From NCBI RefSeq assembly GCF_051020765.1, contig NC_134941.1, forward strand, positions 11,780,001 to 11,844,000: 64,000 nt of DNA, read 5' to 3'. The notes below the pieces were generated by a model. It saw only the letters and a program-made list of their open reading frames with translations, was not told the DNA's origin and made no database searches. The translations under genes and the position numbers were made by a program. Of the stretch, positions 35,110 to 47,945 are shown one piece after another. Numbering within the stretch: position 1 is the stretch's first letter; the number at the start of each line of letters is the position of its first letter. Source of the DNA: Lasioglossum baleicum. Lineage: Eukaryota; Arthropoda; Insecta; Hymenoptera; Halictidae.

Positions 35110-37348
35110 TAATGGAAGTAGTTCAAGTATTAACGAGTGCGCCGTCTTAAAATTTGATTGAAATTACAAACTAATAAAAAAAATGCAATTTTCTCGCAAT
35201 ATATAATAAATGTTATTTATTATTTGTACACAATAGAATATATATTACAACGTACACATAGTTTTGCAATATGTTACAGCAACCATTACAAGATTTATAT
35301 TACACTAATCGCTTTTTTTGTATGCGATCAATGAAAAAATATTAGCAGTTTTTTTCTATTATATTTAAAATATCAGACTTCTGCAATATTAAAAGTAGAT
35401 CTCGGTAAGGTCATCCTACGACAAAAGTCTATAAATTTGAAGTACAAAGGGAACATGTTTCTTTGAAGTGTGGCGTTAGAAATTTTATTGTTCTTTTAAA
35501 TTTAGAGTACTATATAGTTATACGTATTTTAAAAACATATTGTAAAATCTATCCTTAGTAACAGAAGTCCCGGGGCACTTGAAAATAAAATTTGTACTCG
35601 TAAACTAATAAAAAAAAATACGTCTAAAAGCCTAGCGTACAATGTGAAAACACTCGAGCTTAATTGATCGAAACACGATTACATGATTATAATGTGATAA
35701 ACAATATATTGCATCGCCTAAAATAAACGCCTAAGATAAATATAAATAGAAATAAATTTCGAACAAAAAATGGCTTAAACATTGTTAACAAATAACTCGA
35801 TTAACTGGGAATGTATAAACGAATATGAAAATATTCTCTACGAATTTTCTCTACAGAATATACAATTATTTGTTGCAGTTTTAAATTCCGAACTTACATA
35901 CCAACAGGTTGCTTAGTTTGAAATGATACAACTGTATTAATTTGGATATTGTGCAGTCTATCGATGATTATATTATTTAAATTTCTTATGCATAGGTACG
36001 CAGGTGTTGTGTTTCTATAATCATATTATTTAAACAATAAATACACAAATCAATTGAAGATAACAAGTTTTTGTATATCCGCGTCAATAACGCAACATTT
36101 AATTGAGCTGTTCAAGAATAATTATTTTACGATCAACATTCTATAGACTAGTATTTAGTATTCTTTTTTTTAATAAAATACATTTTTTGATATCAAAATG
36201 ATTAAGCAAAAAAAGTGATAATATATATGTATAAATAAAGTCGCGTAAAATTTCACAAAAAGAAAAAAAAAGAGGAAACCATAAACGCCTATATGAACTT
36301 ACAAAGTACATATATGATAACAGTACGGACTAATATGTTTCATTCTAAATAACATTCCAATATATCTCCAATACATATTTTCTCCTCTAAAATCGAATTT
36401 TTTTTATGACTCCATACTGTGAATAAAATACAGACGCTGTAGAATAAATAGTTTCCATATAACTTCCAGTATTCTAAAGTATTTAGGCTATCAAATATAA
36501 TCAATAAATCTTGATTCATTCATAATCTTTAGGTAAACATGCGTATATGTTTAAATACTATATTGTCGAATCAAATCTGTAATTGAAACTTCGCCAACGA
36601 ACCAGGCTGTAATTACATTCTGATTCTGTAGATACACCTGGATCCACTTTTCATTCGGTGAATGGATAGACATATTTGTTTAATAAACTTTGTTGCGCCT
36701 TATAAAATGTGGTTTATTAATATACCCATGTTCCAACAACTTTAAATCATTTGTACAATTTGATCCGACAAAACATGGTATCCGCACATGCCCATTCTTA
36801 CCCTCTTTCAAACAAGTAATAGGCCACCACAATATTACCACAATACTAATACATCCATATCACAAATCTACTATATTCGAACGACTTTAAATAAATAATT
36901 TTTATATCTCCATTATATATTTTTTTCAGACATTGTAAATTCGATTAATATGGTAATACTCTTTCAATTTCCCCTACGCAAAGCGATCAGAAGTAATTGT
37001 TAGCACTTATTCGAAACAATCTCGGACATTGTAAGTGTCAACAGATTCTCCTCGAACACTTTACACATATTTGTATATCAGGACAGCTTAATGTATCCAG
37101 GCAATGTACTTACCATTTCTCTTTATTTTCAAGCACGTGAAATATTAACCCTAGAACGGATACGTTCATTTTCCATTTACAAATGCGTACATGGGATTTT
37201 GTTGCCACCTCACGCATAATTTTCTTTATAATACAAATTTGATACAATGTTACCTCCCAAAAGAAAATCAACAAAGGGAGCATCAATTTGAAAAATGTGC
37301 TGTATCCGTTCTAGAGTTAAACGAAGATGCTCGTTTCGAATAATTTCT
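35110..37348. other. AT-rich region between convergent TRIP4 and tamo
   Basis: This probably holds the 3' UTRs of both genes; AATAAA words are frequent on both strands. It contains the TTAA-flanked element at 37149-37316. No open frame has protein character. Confidence 0.5.
37149..37316. mobile_element. TTAA-flanked piggyBac-like MITE, 168 bp
   Basis: The left end is CCCTAGAACGGATACG and the right end, complemented, is CTCTAGAACGGATACA. Perfect TTAA lies on both sides (37145-37148 and 37317-37320). It has no coding capacity. It lies 32 bp beyond the tamo stop codon and is therefore probably transcribed in the tamo 3' UTR. Confidence 0.8.
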
Positions 37349-39439
37349 CTATATGTAAGTAGGTGAATCCTTTAAACTGGTACCACAGGCTTCGCATATC
37401 GAGACATTCTGCTCGTTGACCAGGGTGCATTTCGGACATTCTTTTCCACCGCTGGCTAATGGTTTATCCTCGTTCCCTTTGCGTCTAGATTTCCCACACA
37501 TTTCACAAATATCTCTGGACGAGCAATTAAGGTACGTACAAGTGGCACAGTTCCACTTGTTCTCCACCTGCGTGTCATCTTCCTTCTGCGAATGGGTCAG
37601 CTCAAAATTCTTCAATGTGTCCGCGATCTTCGCTATTTGATCCGAGGATCTATGGGACCGTTGAATCGGAAGCGTCTGACTGCCGTGTTTCTTATCTTTA
37701 TTGTGCGAAGGTAGATGACTCTCAGACGATGCATCGGCACGATACCTATTCGAATCGGTCAAGTCGAAGGACGAGGACTTCTTCTTAAACGGTAACGTAT
37801 CGTGATGATAATGTCGACCGTTGGTCACGGACAGGTTGGTACTATTCCCATCGGTTCTCGTACCTCTCTTTTTCTCGAATCGGTATCCGCTGTGCTTCTC
37901 GTCGTTGTGATTCTGCTTCAACGTTTTCTGTTTGTTCGTTCTAGAGTCGCAATCTCGTTTATGCAAGATGTCCTCTCGATCCCCGAGATCCTTCGAATAG
38001 CCTAGACTTTCTAAGTTTCTGTACACGAAGTCCCAAGAGTCGTAATTAATTCTGTCGATGATCGATTTCGCCTTCTTGTCCACTTTCCCGTATTCGTAAT
38101 GATCTCCGTCGCTGGACTGCTTCCTATAATAATCTACTTCGTCCAAGTCGGGTGTCCGATGGGAGGACTTCCGGTTATGGAGTTTCTCGTAATTCGTGAC
38201 AGAGACAGGCATGTCCACCTCGATCAATCTACCCGTAGGTACTCTCGAGTACGTCGGCATTGTAGTGTAATAAGAATTCGTGTGAACGTCGCTTAAATAT
38301 TTGTTTCCGTGCGGCAAACAACCGTAAGCGCTGCACCGGTTCACGAAGCCATGCTCCAACGGCGGAAAGTATCTGGGCGTTGTGTTTGTGTCCTCAATGT
38401 ATCTGTAATCCGTTTGACAGGCGGACACTGGCATGTTATAATTAGGAGGCATTATGTGATAAGGAACCGATGGTGACGCCGTGTCTATGCACGTAGGCTG
38501 GCCGTAATGATAGTCCCTGTAATTCTCTATTTTCGTGCGATTTTGGTGCATCTTCTCGAGGAAACGATAATTCAATGCTCTAATCGCCTGCTCCGGTGTA
38601 CCAACATGATTTTCCCTGAACTCTAACACCTCCAGCCAGGAAATAGTACAGTTTTGCGAAACATTCTCCCAGATTTGTTTCAATATCTACATCGAAAATC
38701 ATACAACATATCGGTAAAGATGAATTTTAACGGGTAAGGTAACACCTTTGCAATCCTGGAAACTGGATAGTTTACAGATATTACCTGACACTCAACAAAA
38801 GCTACTATCGCGTCTCTGCTCACACTGGATACCTTATCAGGGTCTATAGGACCTTCCAAAGTAAGAACACCCAACCCTGTATGTTTATATCCCATTTGTT
38901 CAAACATTAATTCTGCTCCTATTAAATTCGCCTCAACTTCATGTTTATAATATCCGCTATAGGTCTAACGAATTAAAAAGAAATAGATTAGTTACAGTTC
39001 TTTATAACTGTGTTTAGTGCAGAAAAATATGAATATAGTATTAACCCTTAACGTTCTATATTCTTTTCTCCAAGGCTGAGCCAAAAGATTGGCAGCGTAC
39101 AATGAAATCGCACTCCAGGCAGTCACAGCTCTGTAACCACTAAAGGCTTGTAGATTGGCTGCTGATCTATGCAATATATCCGCAGTCTCTTGAAAAACAT
39201 ATTTATTCTCATTCGGGACAAGGCAAAGGTATTCTTTGATAAAACCTGAAACAAATACGAACAAAGGTCAACATCTCGCCGAGGAATTAAACTCTCTGTT
39301 AACTACCTTCTAGTTTGTGACGCTGTTGCAACTTTAAAGGACTATCGTCCGTTTGTAAATACACCAAATGGCTTTGCTCTAATTTCATACTAATTTCTTG
39401 CAGTCTATCTTTTCCTCTTGTTATTAAGTCATTTGCCAT
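37349..39439 (-). CDS. tamo: Protein tamozhennic (SPATA2-related PUB and NZF protein), 4 coding exons
   Basis: The exons are 39439-39307, 39245-39046, 38964-38785 and 38686-37349 (616 codons, in phase). Residues 1-190 form the SPATA2/Tamo N-terminal region with the PUB domain (for example LHRSAANLQAFSGYRAVTAW and FEQMGYKHTGLGVLTLEGPI). A long polar, probably disordered middle with Tyr, His and Ser follows. Two RanBP2/NZF-type zinc fingers end the protein: CATCTYLNCSSRDICEMCG and CPKCTLVNEQNVSICEACG. In flies Tamo limits nuclear import of Dorsal and binds Ran and importin partners; vertebrate SPATA2 bridges CYLD to the linear-ubiquitin ligase through its PUB domain. A role in NF-kB-type immune or patterning signalling is inferred. 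A non-coding upstream exon is likely, because an acceptor CAG lies 7 bp before the start. Confidence 0.88.
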
Positions 39440-42400
39440 TGTTGTTGCTGAAAAGAACAACTGTCGTTCATTGTCGATACTTACAGGTATACTTACAGGA
39501 GTATTTGAAATATTTTATACGCACAAAACACTTGAGAATTATAATATTGCTACGTCGAGTGTAAGACACTGAAAGCTCAGCGAATCGCAAGGAAGTTTAT
39601 GCAGGAATAACATAAGAATAAAATTGGTAAAAAGCTAATTGTAAGAAAAAGATGTGTATTAGTAGTTGATGTTTCGCACCTATTAGAAACTCCTAGGAAT
39701 GCAGCTTTAAATCAGAATCTTGATTCAAACTATGGCTAGCTCCAACCTAAAAATAAATCCTATATTTAGAAGCACTGCTGCAGTGTTTATTCCAGAGGCT
39801 ACCACAATATATTCTCTATTTGGAAGATGCTCCATCTCAGGTCGAACTGGCCGTCGAAGTTTTTATCACGCGTTAAGGACATTGTACATCACTTCATAAA
39901 CAATAAATATTTTTCTTCGCAACTTTTTTTCTTGGTTATGTTGCAGTTATGTCACAACCACCGAGTATATATACGCTAGAGATCGATGCGTATCTTGGAT
40001 CGGAGATGTCAGTTCTCCCACTATGCGTAAAAATAATATTATCTTGACATTGTTGCGTGGCCAATTAGGACCAGACCGATGCCCTTGAAATACCGAAACA
40101 CTCTGCCAGTGACTGCGTAGTTGTAAATCGACAAAAATTTAATCTTTTTAAACAATTAAATTTTGATGCATCAACAAATTATGAACCGCAGCATTAGTCT
40201 CTACAGTTGTCTACAGTCTACAATATGTTCAATAAATATATATAGTTACTCTTCACTGGCAATAAACTATATATGACCTTTTTACAAGGAGCTTCGTAAG
40301 AATAACAAATTGAACTGTATGGTGTGTATTCGTTATACTTGCTGGCAACATATCTTTTTAATACAATGATGATGTTTTATTATATAATGATGGTACTTGA
40401 AAGGATTCGTGTGAATTCTTATGAAGATTGATGTGACTGATTCCGTATTCATATGTTTGTGGCTATTATTTTCGAGTGTTATTCACCTTCATAATATTTC
40501 TGTGCGTACCGATAAAAATAATGTTTATTGTATTGAATGATTATTGATTGTTATCAGTAACAAATTTATTTTTAAATGATTTTAATCATTTCTGTTTGTT
40601 GCTTCGGACACACGATACACAATTCATATTTGGCGCCATTCAAATTTGTACTACTAGAACTAGGACTATTTCGAAAAATTGTTTTGTGCAATTAGTGTAC
40701 GAATAGAGAATAGATCCGACTTTTACTATATTTTTTATTAAATAAGTTCTACGCGAATATATAATATCAACATCTGCAAAATTCTATGTACAGCATTGCA
40801 GCGGAAGTATTTGAAATAATGGAACTCAAAATTGGTGGGTGCAAATTTTCCAAAAAATAAAATGACATTTATCAATTCTAAGTATAATAGTATTTTTTAA
40901 AATAACCACAATCATCGACGAAATAAAATAATAAAGAACATACTGGAGAAAATCCAAAGTTCTATCGCTTTTCTGTTTTCACGAAGTGCTTTACGTCAAT
41001 AAGTCAATATCCCTTAGAATATTTTCGACGAAAATCAGTCTCATGTAATAGAGACACAGAATAATGGTAGAGGTATACTAGTAAGTTTATACCACCTACT
41101 TTTAAGAATGCCCATGCAATCCTAATACTTATTAGGAATGCAGAATAAACGAGAATAGTAGGGGTAAAATATTCGCGCCATCAACTTTTCGAAAATGCTT
41201 CTATATAGTTCCCTAATTCGCAACAGAAACGTAGAACAATCATAAAAGTATTAGATGAAGATTTATAATATAACTTAAGGTGCAGTTATAGTGGAGCGGC
41301 AAGCATCGATGATAGCGGCGCGGTGAAAACAAACCAACTTCGTGACAACATTTCAACACATACTAAAGAAAAAGTACATATATGTATTTTCTTTGTTTTT
41401 CTTTTTCTCACCGCACAGCTCACCTCGCTGCTCCACTATAACTTTACACTTAGAGATTTGTAATTTATTGGGATAGTAAATAACAGACGAACGCAAATAG
41501 AAGAAATTACATTACTTAATACTTTATTGTACTTTATACAGGATTTATTGCGATGCGTATTATAATACATTTTCATTTCGAAAACTAAACTTGTCTAATT
41601 TCTTTCTCCGTTGAACGATTTACAATTCAGCAAGTTTCTTCTCTTTAAATGTAAGGGAGTTGTTATAAAAAATACAAAATAATTTTCTTAGTAAAGTGTA
41701 ATATTTGTTTTCATAAAATTAACATACATCTGAGATATTCTATTATTCCACAAATATAAATTTTTCTCGTAATGATTTGAAATTACAGTGTCTGTGGAGA
41801 CAGTAAAAAATGTATACGTCATATCATGTACACGTCAAAATCATATGTGACACAGATGCGAAGGAATTTTATAAAATGTAGAATACCTTTATAAAATTAC
41901 TTCTGGATAAATGCTATAACACGTCATTATTTTAAACTAATTCAATATTAATACTTACTTCCTACACAAGACGGTAATTATATCGCTATAATTACACTTT
42001 AGGTGTTCTCAGATCGTCAATGTTACACAAATGAACGAATGACGTAAAACGAAACAATAACGAAGGTATTTACTTATATGTATTGTGCATTCTAAGATAA
42101 TGTATCATTCAATACGCTGCATACTGACTGATGAAATCGGTTTTTGGACATGCAGTACAGTACGAAAAGGAGCTCATGAATTCAACATAACAATTAGTCT
42201 TATTTTCATTGCAGTAATTTCACATATCTAAAGAAATATTATTTGAAAACGTTCTTTCCACAATCTTATAATCAATGTTTCATATAACATTTACTTTCAA
42301 ATACAAATTATACACTTAAAATCTATGGGAAACGTTTTGCAATAATCTTTCTAATACACAGATATGTTCGTAACATTCGAGACTCAATTTGCCCTGTGTG

Positions 42401-42478
42401 ATGTCGTTTTACAGTTGCTTTGATCACATAAAAAAAGTAATCCGTACCGTAATGGAAACCAAACTTTTGCGATATATT
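39440..42478. other. AT-rich intergenic DNA between tamo and DDA1
   Basis: It holds the tamo promoter and 5' UTR and the DDA1 3' UTR. One inverted-repeat element lies at 41278-41450. Nothing else was recognised; frames are short. Confidence 0.45.
41278..41450. mobile_element. MITE with about 50-bp inverted ends, 173 bp
   Basis: The left arm contains AGTTATAGTGGAGCGGC and GCGCGGTGAAAA. The complement of the right arm contains AGTTATAGTGGAGCAGC and GTGCGGTGAGAAA, so the arms pair over about 50 bp around a short AT-rich loop. TTA lies on both flanks, so the duplication could be TA or TTA. There is no coding content, and the superfamily is undetermined. Confidence 0.72.
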
Positions 42479-43227
42479 CTAAAGAATATTGTTCGCATCA
42501 AGACGTGGCCTTTTGCTACGAACTGTGGTTCCAGAATCGTCTTCAGAGTCACCATTGGCAGATAAAAAGTCGCGTTTCCTATCGGTGTTCTGAAATATTT
42601 GATTACAAGGTAAATAATCGGAAATAACGATATGGAAAATGTAATTACAAGAAATATATAAGTATTACTTTTTTGTCCCACTGTTGGTGGAGGTACCTTA
42701 ATAATATAGTTGTTTTTTCAGTAACTATAACTGCAATATACATAGAAACAATAGTAAATAAACTATATTTGAAAATGATAGCTCATCTCGTTCATCATAA
42801 ACTAAAAATTCACCTTGTTCGGAAGGATGATCTCTCGTTGGTAGATAAACTGAGGGTTTTTTTACACATGTTCTATTTCCATTGTCCGTGTGAAAATTGG
42901 CGAAATTATTTTCATTGTGCGAAGGTAAACCCTTCAGAAACTCGGCGACAGACTGCAAACGAAGAAATTTCGTTACGAACAGATAGGTTAACAAACACAT
43001 CGGAGATCTTGACATTTTTAATGAAATGTACATATAATCAAGTCTAAAACTTCAAGATTCGTTCTTTAAACGTAACACTGTTCGAATGCGAAAAGGAAAT
43101 CGTTTAATTCGCATGCATTCGTTTTCTTCCAAAATATTTTTCGGATAAACTGTGCATAACCTATAAGATTATTTTGTGTGTCGAGGAGAAATGTCAGAGG
43201 ACGTGGACAAAGAACGAAGTTTACCAT
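42479..43227 (-). CDS. DDA1: DET1- and DDB1-associated protein 1, 4 coding exons
   Basis: The exons are 43227-43225 (start codon only), 42952-42814, 42730-42669 and 42589-42479, giving 104 codons; human DDA1 has 102. Conserved blocks are VAEFLKGLPSHNENNF, KPSVYLPTRDHPSEQ, and VTEKT followed by ILLRYLHQQWDKK, nearly identical to the human family. The C-terminus is acidic then basic (SEDDSGTTVRSKRPRL). DDA1 is a core subunit of CUL4-DDB1 ubiquitin ligases with DET1 and DCAF receptors such as COP1, stabilising substrate receptor docking. The single-codon first exon rests on the ATG|GTAAAC donor at 43225 and the acceptor at 42953, which join in phase. An alternative non-ATG or different upstream exon is possible, but the rest is secure. 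Confidence 0.93.
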
Positions 43228-44078
43228 TTCGAAACGATCAAATCACTGCACAAGTTACAACTATAATAAAAAGTTAATTTAAAAAATCATATCCACATCA
43301 GAACTACACGTAATATTTGTATACACTCGAAAAATATGTTTAGAATGCTGTAGCTGTAATTAGTACGAAATCAACTACCATCCACACTACAGTCATTTCT
43401 TTTAACCACCGAATCGAAAATATCTAGACTCTATTCCACCCACTCCTACCGAGTACTCTTACAAAAGTAAGTCAAGTTCATTTTCTAGTATATATACTAT
43501 CGTCAATTATTTTTAAATCGCAAACGATCTACCATAAAGTGCATTTTTTCAGCTTCAATTTCAGCTCTTAGAAATCAAAAAATATCAACAGGAATTTTTT
43601 ATTTGAGTATGAATGATTCCTGCCGCTTTCCTATAGGACACTGTGCAAAATCCAGCAAGAATCATTTGTTTCATTTAAATGTCCGTACAGCGCCATTCCA
43701 CGTAATGGCGAAACGCTCAAACTGTGACTCAAATTAGTCTCGGTTTCCTCCGATGGATGGCTTCGTACACTATTAAAATGGAGATTCATATTGCCGACAT
43801 CTTGGTAATAGAGAAATTCTACATTATCGATAGACAGCAATCATTTCAGAAATCAATCGCAAGTTGCGATTGAAGAACTTCTGATTCATGCCACCACTGC
43901 TACACCGACGAGATACGTGGTAGTAGTTTGTAGTTTGATGGAAACGAACGGCGTAAACAAAGCCACGTTTGGCGTTCCCGAATGTAAACATAACCTCTAC
44001 ATGTAATTTGCAACTGGGAAATACACGACAAAAGTACAGAAACGAAATTGGTTTATTTATTGTTTGCAAGCCGATAAA
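43228..44078. promoter_or_regulatory. Divergent promoter region of DDA1 and TBC1D31
   Basis: The 850 bp between the two start codons must hold both promoters and 5' UTRs. No motif was assigned with confidence, and there is no coding sequence. Confidence 0.4.
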
Positions 44079-46749
44079 ATGTATAAAAAGAAGTGGAAGA
44101 ATCTGCGAGAAATTGATGATGCGTTTGAACTCGAACCGGAAATTGTTCGCAGAACACAGTGTTCTGGCCGAGTTAATTTTGTACACTTGGCATTCGATTG
44201 CCATGCGGAGTACCTTGTTGCGATAGACGCAACAGGATACTTATATTATATCGATTTAAATAACACACCGTCGTATCAAAAGTTAGGTAATATTGGACAA
44301 GCAACATTAGCGGCATTTAATCCTGTTAATAAATTCGAGATATTAGTTGGCCTTACTACGGCTGATATAAAAATTCTAAGGGTGAATGCAAACGTTGCGC
44401 AGTTTTGTTTACTGATCGCTCACAAATTACCACCTACGCATATCTCCTTTTTCAAACAATATTGCTTAACTTGTTCGCGCAAAGAAGTTATAATCTGGTG
44501 CCTGCGTTCTTGTAGCAAGGTTCAACAGTTAAGAGTCAACACAAAGAACGTTATAATAAGGAAAGCAAGCTTCACGAGCTTAGGACATATTGTTGTGTTA
44601 TACGACAATGACACCCTGCAGGCATGGAATTTCAATGAATTGGAAAACGATGTTAAAATCGATGCGAAAACATTTGGTATTAGAAATATTAAAAACTTCA
44701 TTTTCACGCAAAACGGGAGAGCGATGATCATAGCTGGCGCTCAAAATAAGATGATTATTCTGAGCACAGGTGAATGGAATTTACTCAAGACTTTACTCTT
44801 GCCGGATAATATTATTGGCGTAAAGCAAATGGCGTTTATACCGTCACCTTTGGATGGTGGAGCGAATAATGTACTAGCTTGCATCTCATCCAGTTGCACT
44901 CTTCATTTTTTCGATCTGACTCGATCTTGTATCGTCCACGCTTTGCAGTTTAAGAAGCCTATTAAAAAGATTGCAGTCTCTGCGGATGGCAGATTTATAG
45001 CGATAATAGACATAGAGGGACATGTACAATTGACGATGACCGAGAAACTATACTCGGAAAAACGTAAGCCTACAGAAAAGTTAAGAGAATCGTGTAGACC
45101 GGTAGCCCATGGTGTACCGGATCACTTGCAATGTATTAGGCAGCTCATGAAACAAGAATTGCGTCTAGAAAGACTGATACCGATCTTGAAAGAATTCGGC
45201 GAATATTCCGAAAAATATCGACTACTAATATGGTCGACTATTTTAAAATTACCGGGCAATAAGAGCGCATATTGTACTTTGGCTAACGAAGCTGCGAACC
45301 TACATTTTTCAGCAGAGTCTCTAAAATGTTATCCGTTAGCGAGCAGAAGCAAACAGATACTGTTGACCACAACAATGAATTGCTTGATTCAATGGTCCTC
45401 TTTACTGTCGCAGTGCTCATTTTTGCCCAAACTTGTGTTTCCATTTCTTATGGTTTCCCAGGTGAGGGAGCTTGTTTCTGCGATGAAACAAATAATACAG
45501 AAAGTTCTATCGTATTTTAAACGAGCAGGTGTTTTTGCTTGTAAATCAAAAACAAGTTGTTACAAATAATGGAAATTATATTTCTTCTTTAAAATACGAC
45601 AGAAGCTTTCCCTCCAACCTAACATGTATATTTTACATTACAACTTGTTCATTATTTTTGCAGAAGGATCCCCTTCGTGGATTCGAACTCATTGTCAGTA
45701 TATTGTTAAATTATTGCCAAAAATGGTTTGAATATCACCCTCTGCCACCATTGAATGTGTTAGGCATAATAGAGAATATCCTTCTACAAGCAGATCCAGC
45801 TTTGTTAAATATATTTTGCGAGAGAGGAGTAACGTCCAGCGAATACGCGTGGCCACTTTTAATGACTGCGATGAGCGAAATTCTGTCTGGTCCCGAGTGG
45901 CTGATTTTATGGGATCATTTGATATCGTATAAAAAACCGTCGCTCCTTCTGATGAGCGTTGTCGCGTACAGCATTTGTTCACGAGACGTTATAATTTCCT
46001 CGTTACACACCCCAGAACAATTTAAGCGGTACTATACTAGTCAAGGCCATATCAGCGCGAAAGAGATAATCAAGCTTGCTCAAAGACTCGATAAAGACAT
46101 ACCGTTAAGAGCACATCCTAGTCGTTATCTCCGGTAAGAGAAACTAATTGCCGTTCTAAGTGTCACGTAAAGACTGCTTGTTCTTTTTTTACAGAAATGA
46201 ATTAATCACATTATCCCCGAATGGTCCGTATTTACCATTCATGCTACACGACTTTCCAAAATTCTTGACCGATGAAATGTCTGTACTCGAGTTGGAGAAA
46301 ATGAAGGAGAAAGAACGAATTGCACAGGAACATAATCGCAAAGCTGCAGAAATCGCGGAACAGAAAAGACTGAAACAAGAAACGAATGCGTTTATGGAAC
46401 AAATTAATCGAGCAAGGCTTACCGGTGAGTGATTCTAAAACGATTAATGGTAATCATTTCTAAAATGACTTTGCAATTTTTAGAGGTGGAAAGATGCATC
46501 AAAGAACAGTTCTCTGATGAGGATTGGAGACTCGGAAGTATACCACACGTGCATAAATCAGAAATGCAATACAACATTCCAGAATTGGAGATAGCAGCGG
46601 TTTCGAGCGACGAGTGCGTTTTAGATTCCAGTAGTAACAAATCAAAACATCATGAACGACTGCAACAGGATGTAGAGAATTTGGAGTACGAAGTATACAG
46701 CCTTTTAAACTCTTTGAGATCACAGAAATCAAAATTGGAAGATACTTGA
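44079..46749 (+). CDS. TBC1D31: TBC1 domain family member 31 (WDR67-like), 4 exons
   Basis: The exons are 44079-45461, 45664-46133, 46195-46424 and 46484-46749 (782 codons). Residues 1-330 form WD40-type repeats (for example VNFVHLAFDCHAEYLVAID and ADGRFIAIIDIEGHVQL). Residues 370-650 form the Rab-GAP-like TBC fold, with conserved WFEYHPLPPLNVLGIIEN, SSEYAWPLL and LLMSVVAYSICSRD. A Glu/Lys-rich coiled coil follows (KMKEKERIAQEHNRKAAEIA). Vertebrate TBC1D31 is about 1066 residues with a much longer coiled coil and is a centriolar-satellite scaffold that helps recruit PRKAR2/PKA signalling at the cilium base. The insect form is shortened at the C-terminus. The catalytic Arg and Gln fingers of active TBC GAPs were not seen, as is known for this family. 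The first ATG is in frame with the first WD block. A candidate ATTAAA signal lies at 46873. Confidence 0.93.
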
Positions 46750-47017
46750 TGCTTTCTGTGTTGCAATGTGACAAGCATCATCAGGTAGTATCATCTGTAT
46801 AAATTGATTGCTAAATCTTTCTATGATATTTATGATTTGTAAATACTATATGAAGCGTCTTTTGTACAAGAGATTAAAACAGTCTCACATTTTTTTATGG
46901 ATATATACAAAAATATTTGTCTGTATTTATAACTTGCCGCAGCAGTAAGAATAATAATGTGTACAATTTATCATTTTTAGATTGTAGATTGTGCTTCTCA
47001 CATTACCCAAAAGGGGA

Positions 47018-47945
47018 CTAGTCATACTGAATAAACGAATGGACTGGCGCTTTGAGTTTCTCCCTTCCTTTTAATCCAACCAACTCAATTATTACTAAAC
47101 ATTCTATCACTGTGGCTTCTGCGAATTCTAACAATTCTATAGCAGCAGCCATAGTACCTGAAATCGAATGGTTAAATAAATATTTGTATACTCAGTTTGT
47201 CTATACAATGCTCCCAGCAATAGTCTGCTCACCTCCTGTTGCCAGCAGATCATCCACGATCAACACGCGTGCTCCTTTCGGTATAAGATCCACTTGTACC
47301 TCAAACGTTTCCTGTACAAAGAAAATCTGTACACAATACTGCGAACAGCGTTAAGAATAAAGAGATCCAAATTCAGTCCTGACCTCTCCGTATTCAAGAG
47401 TGTAACTCTTCTGTCTAACGTTTCCTGGAAGTTTGCCCTTTTTTCGAATCGGTAAGAAAGGTTTCCCTAATTCCAGGGAAATTATAGGGCCGAAGAGAAA
47501 ACCCCTGGAATCCAAACCTACGACCACGTCAACCTCGAGGAACATGATATGTTCCACTATCAAGTCTCTCATTGCTCTCAATGCTACCACATCGCTGAAT
47601 GCGCCAAATATATCTCTGAAAATAATTGGTTTCTCAATGAGTGACAATTTGAATAAACTGTACAAACTTCCTCAGCAGCATTGATTTAACGCTAAGTTTA
47701 CACAGCACCATTTCTTTTATAATATATAGCCAAAGATATAAATTTGTTAAACAATTCCTTGTGGATGCAGCTTCGCAATCTCAATAATCATAAATTATTT
47801 AGTAAACCTATTTAGTGTTAAAGAGAATTGTGCAGATTACTAACCGAAATATAAAATCTGGTTTAGGGAAATCAGGATAAGTTCGAATTGCGTTCCGGAG
47901 TACTTCGAGCTTTTGGCTCTTATCCATCCTGGGTATCGAAGTCAT
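47018..47945 (-). CDS. Aprt: Adenine phosphoribosyltransferase, 4 exons
   Basis: The exons are 47945-47845, 47615-47384, 47311-47233 and 47157-47018 (183 codons, normal length). The enzyme converts adenine and PRPP to AMP plus pyrophosphate in cytosolic purine salvage. Visible signatures are YPDFPKPDFIFRDIF, VVVGLDSRGFLFGP, the flexible loop RKKGKLPGNVRQKSYTLEYG, and the PRPP-binding motif VLIVDDLLATGGTMAAA. The stop lies 269 bp from the convergent TBC1D31 stop, so their 3' UTRs abut or overlap. Confidence 0.97.

Noticed and set aside
42424..42681. Membrane-protein-like frame (85 codons) on the minus strand
   Set aside because: It overlaps DDA1 exons 3-4 in another frame; the DDA1 reading is strongly conserved.
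43824..44204. 126-codon minus-strand frame over the TBC1D31 start
   Set aside because: It is antisense to the TBC1D31 first exon and promoter, with no domain.
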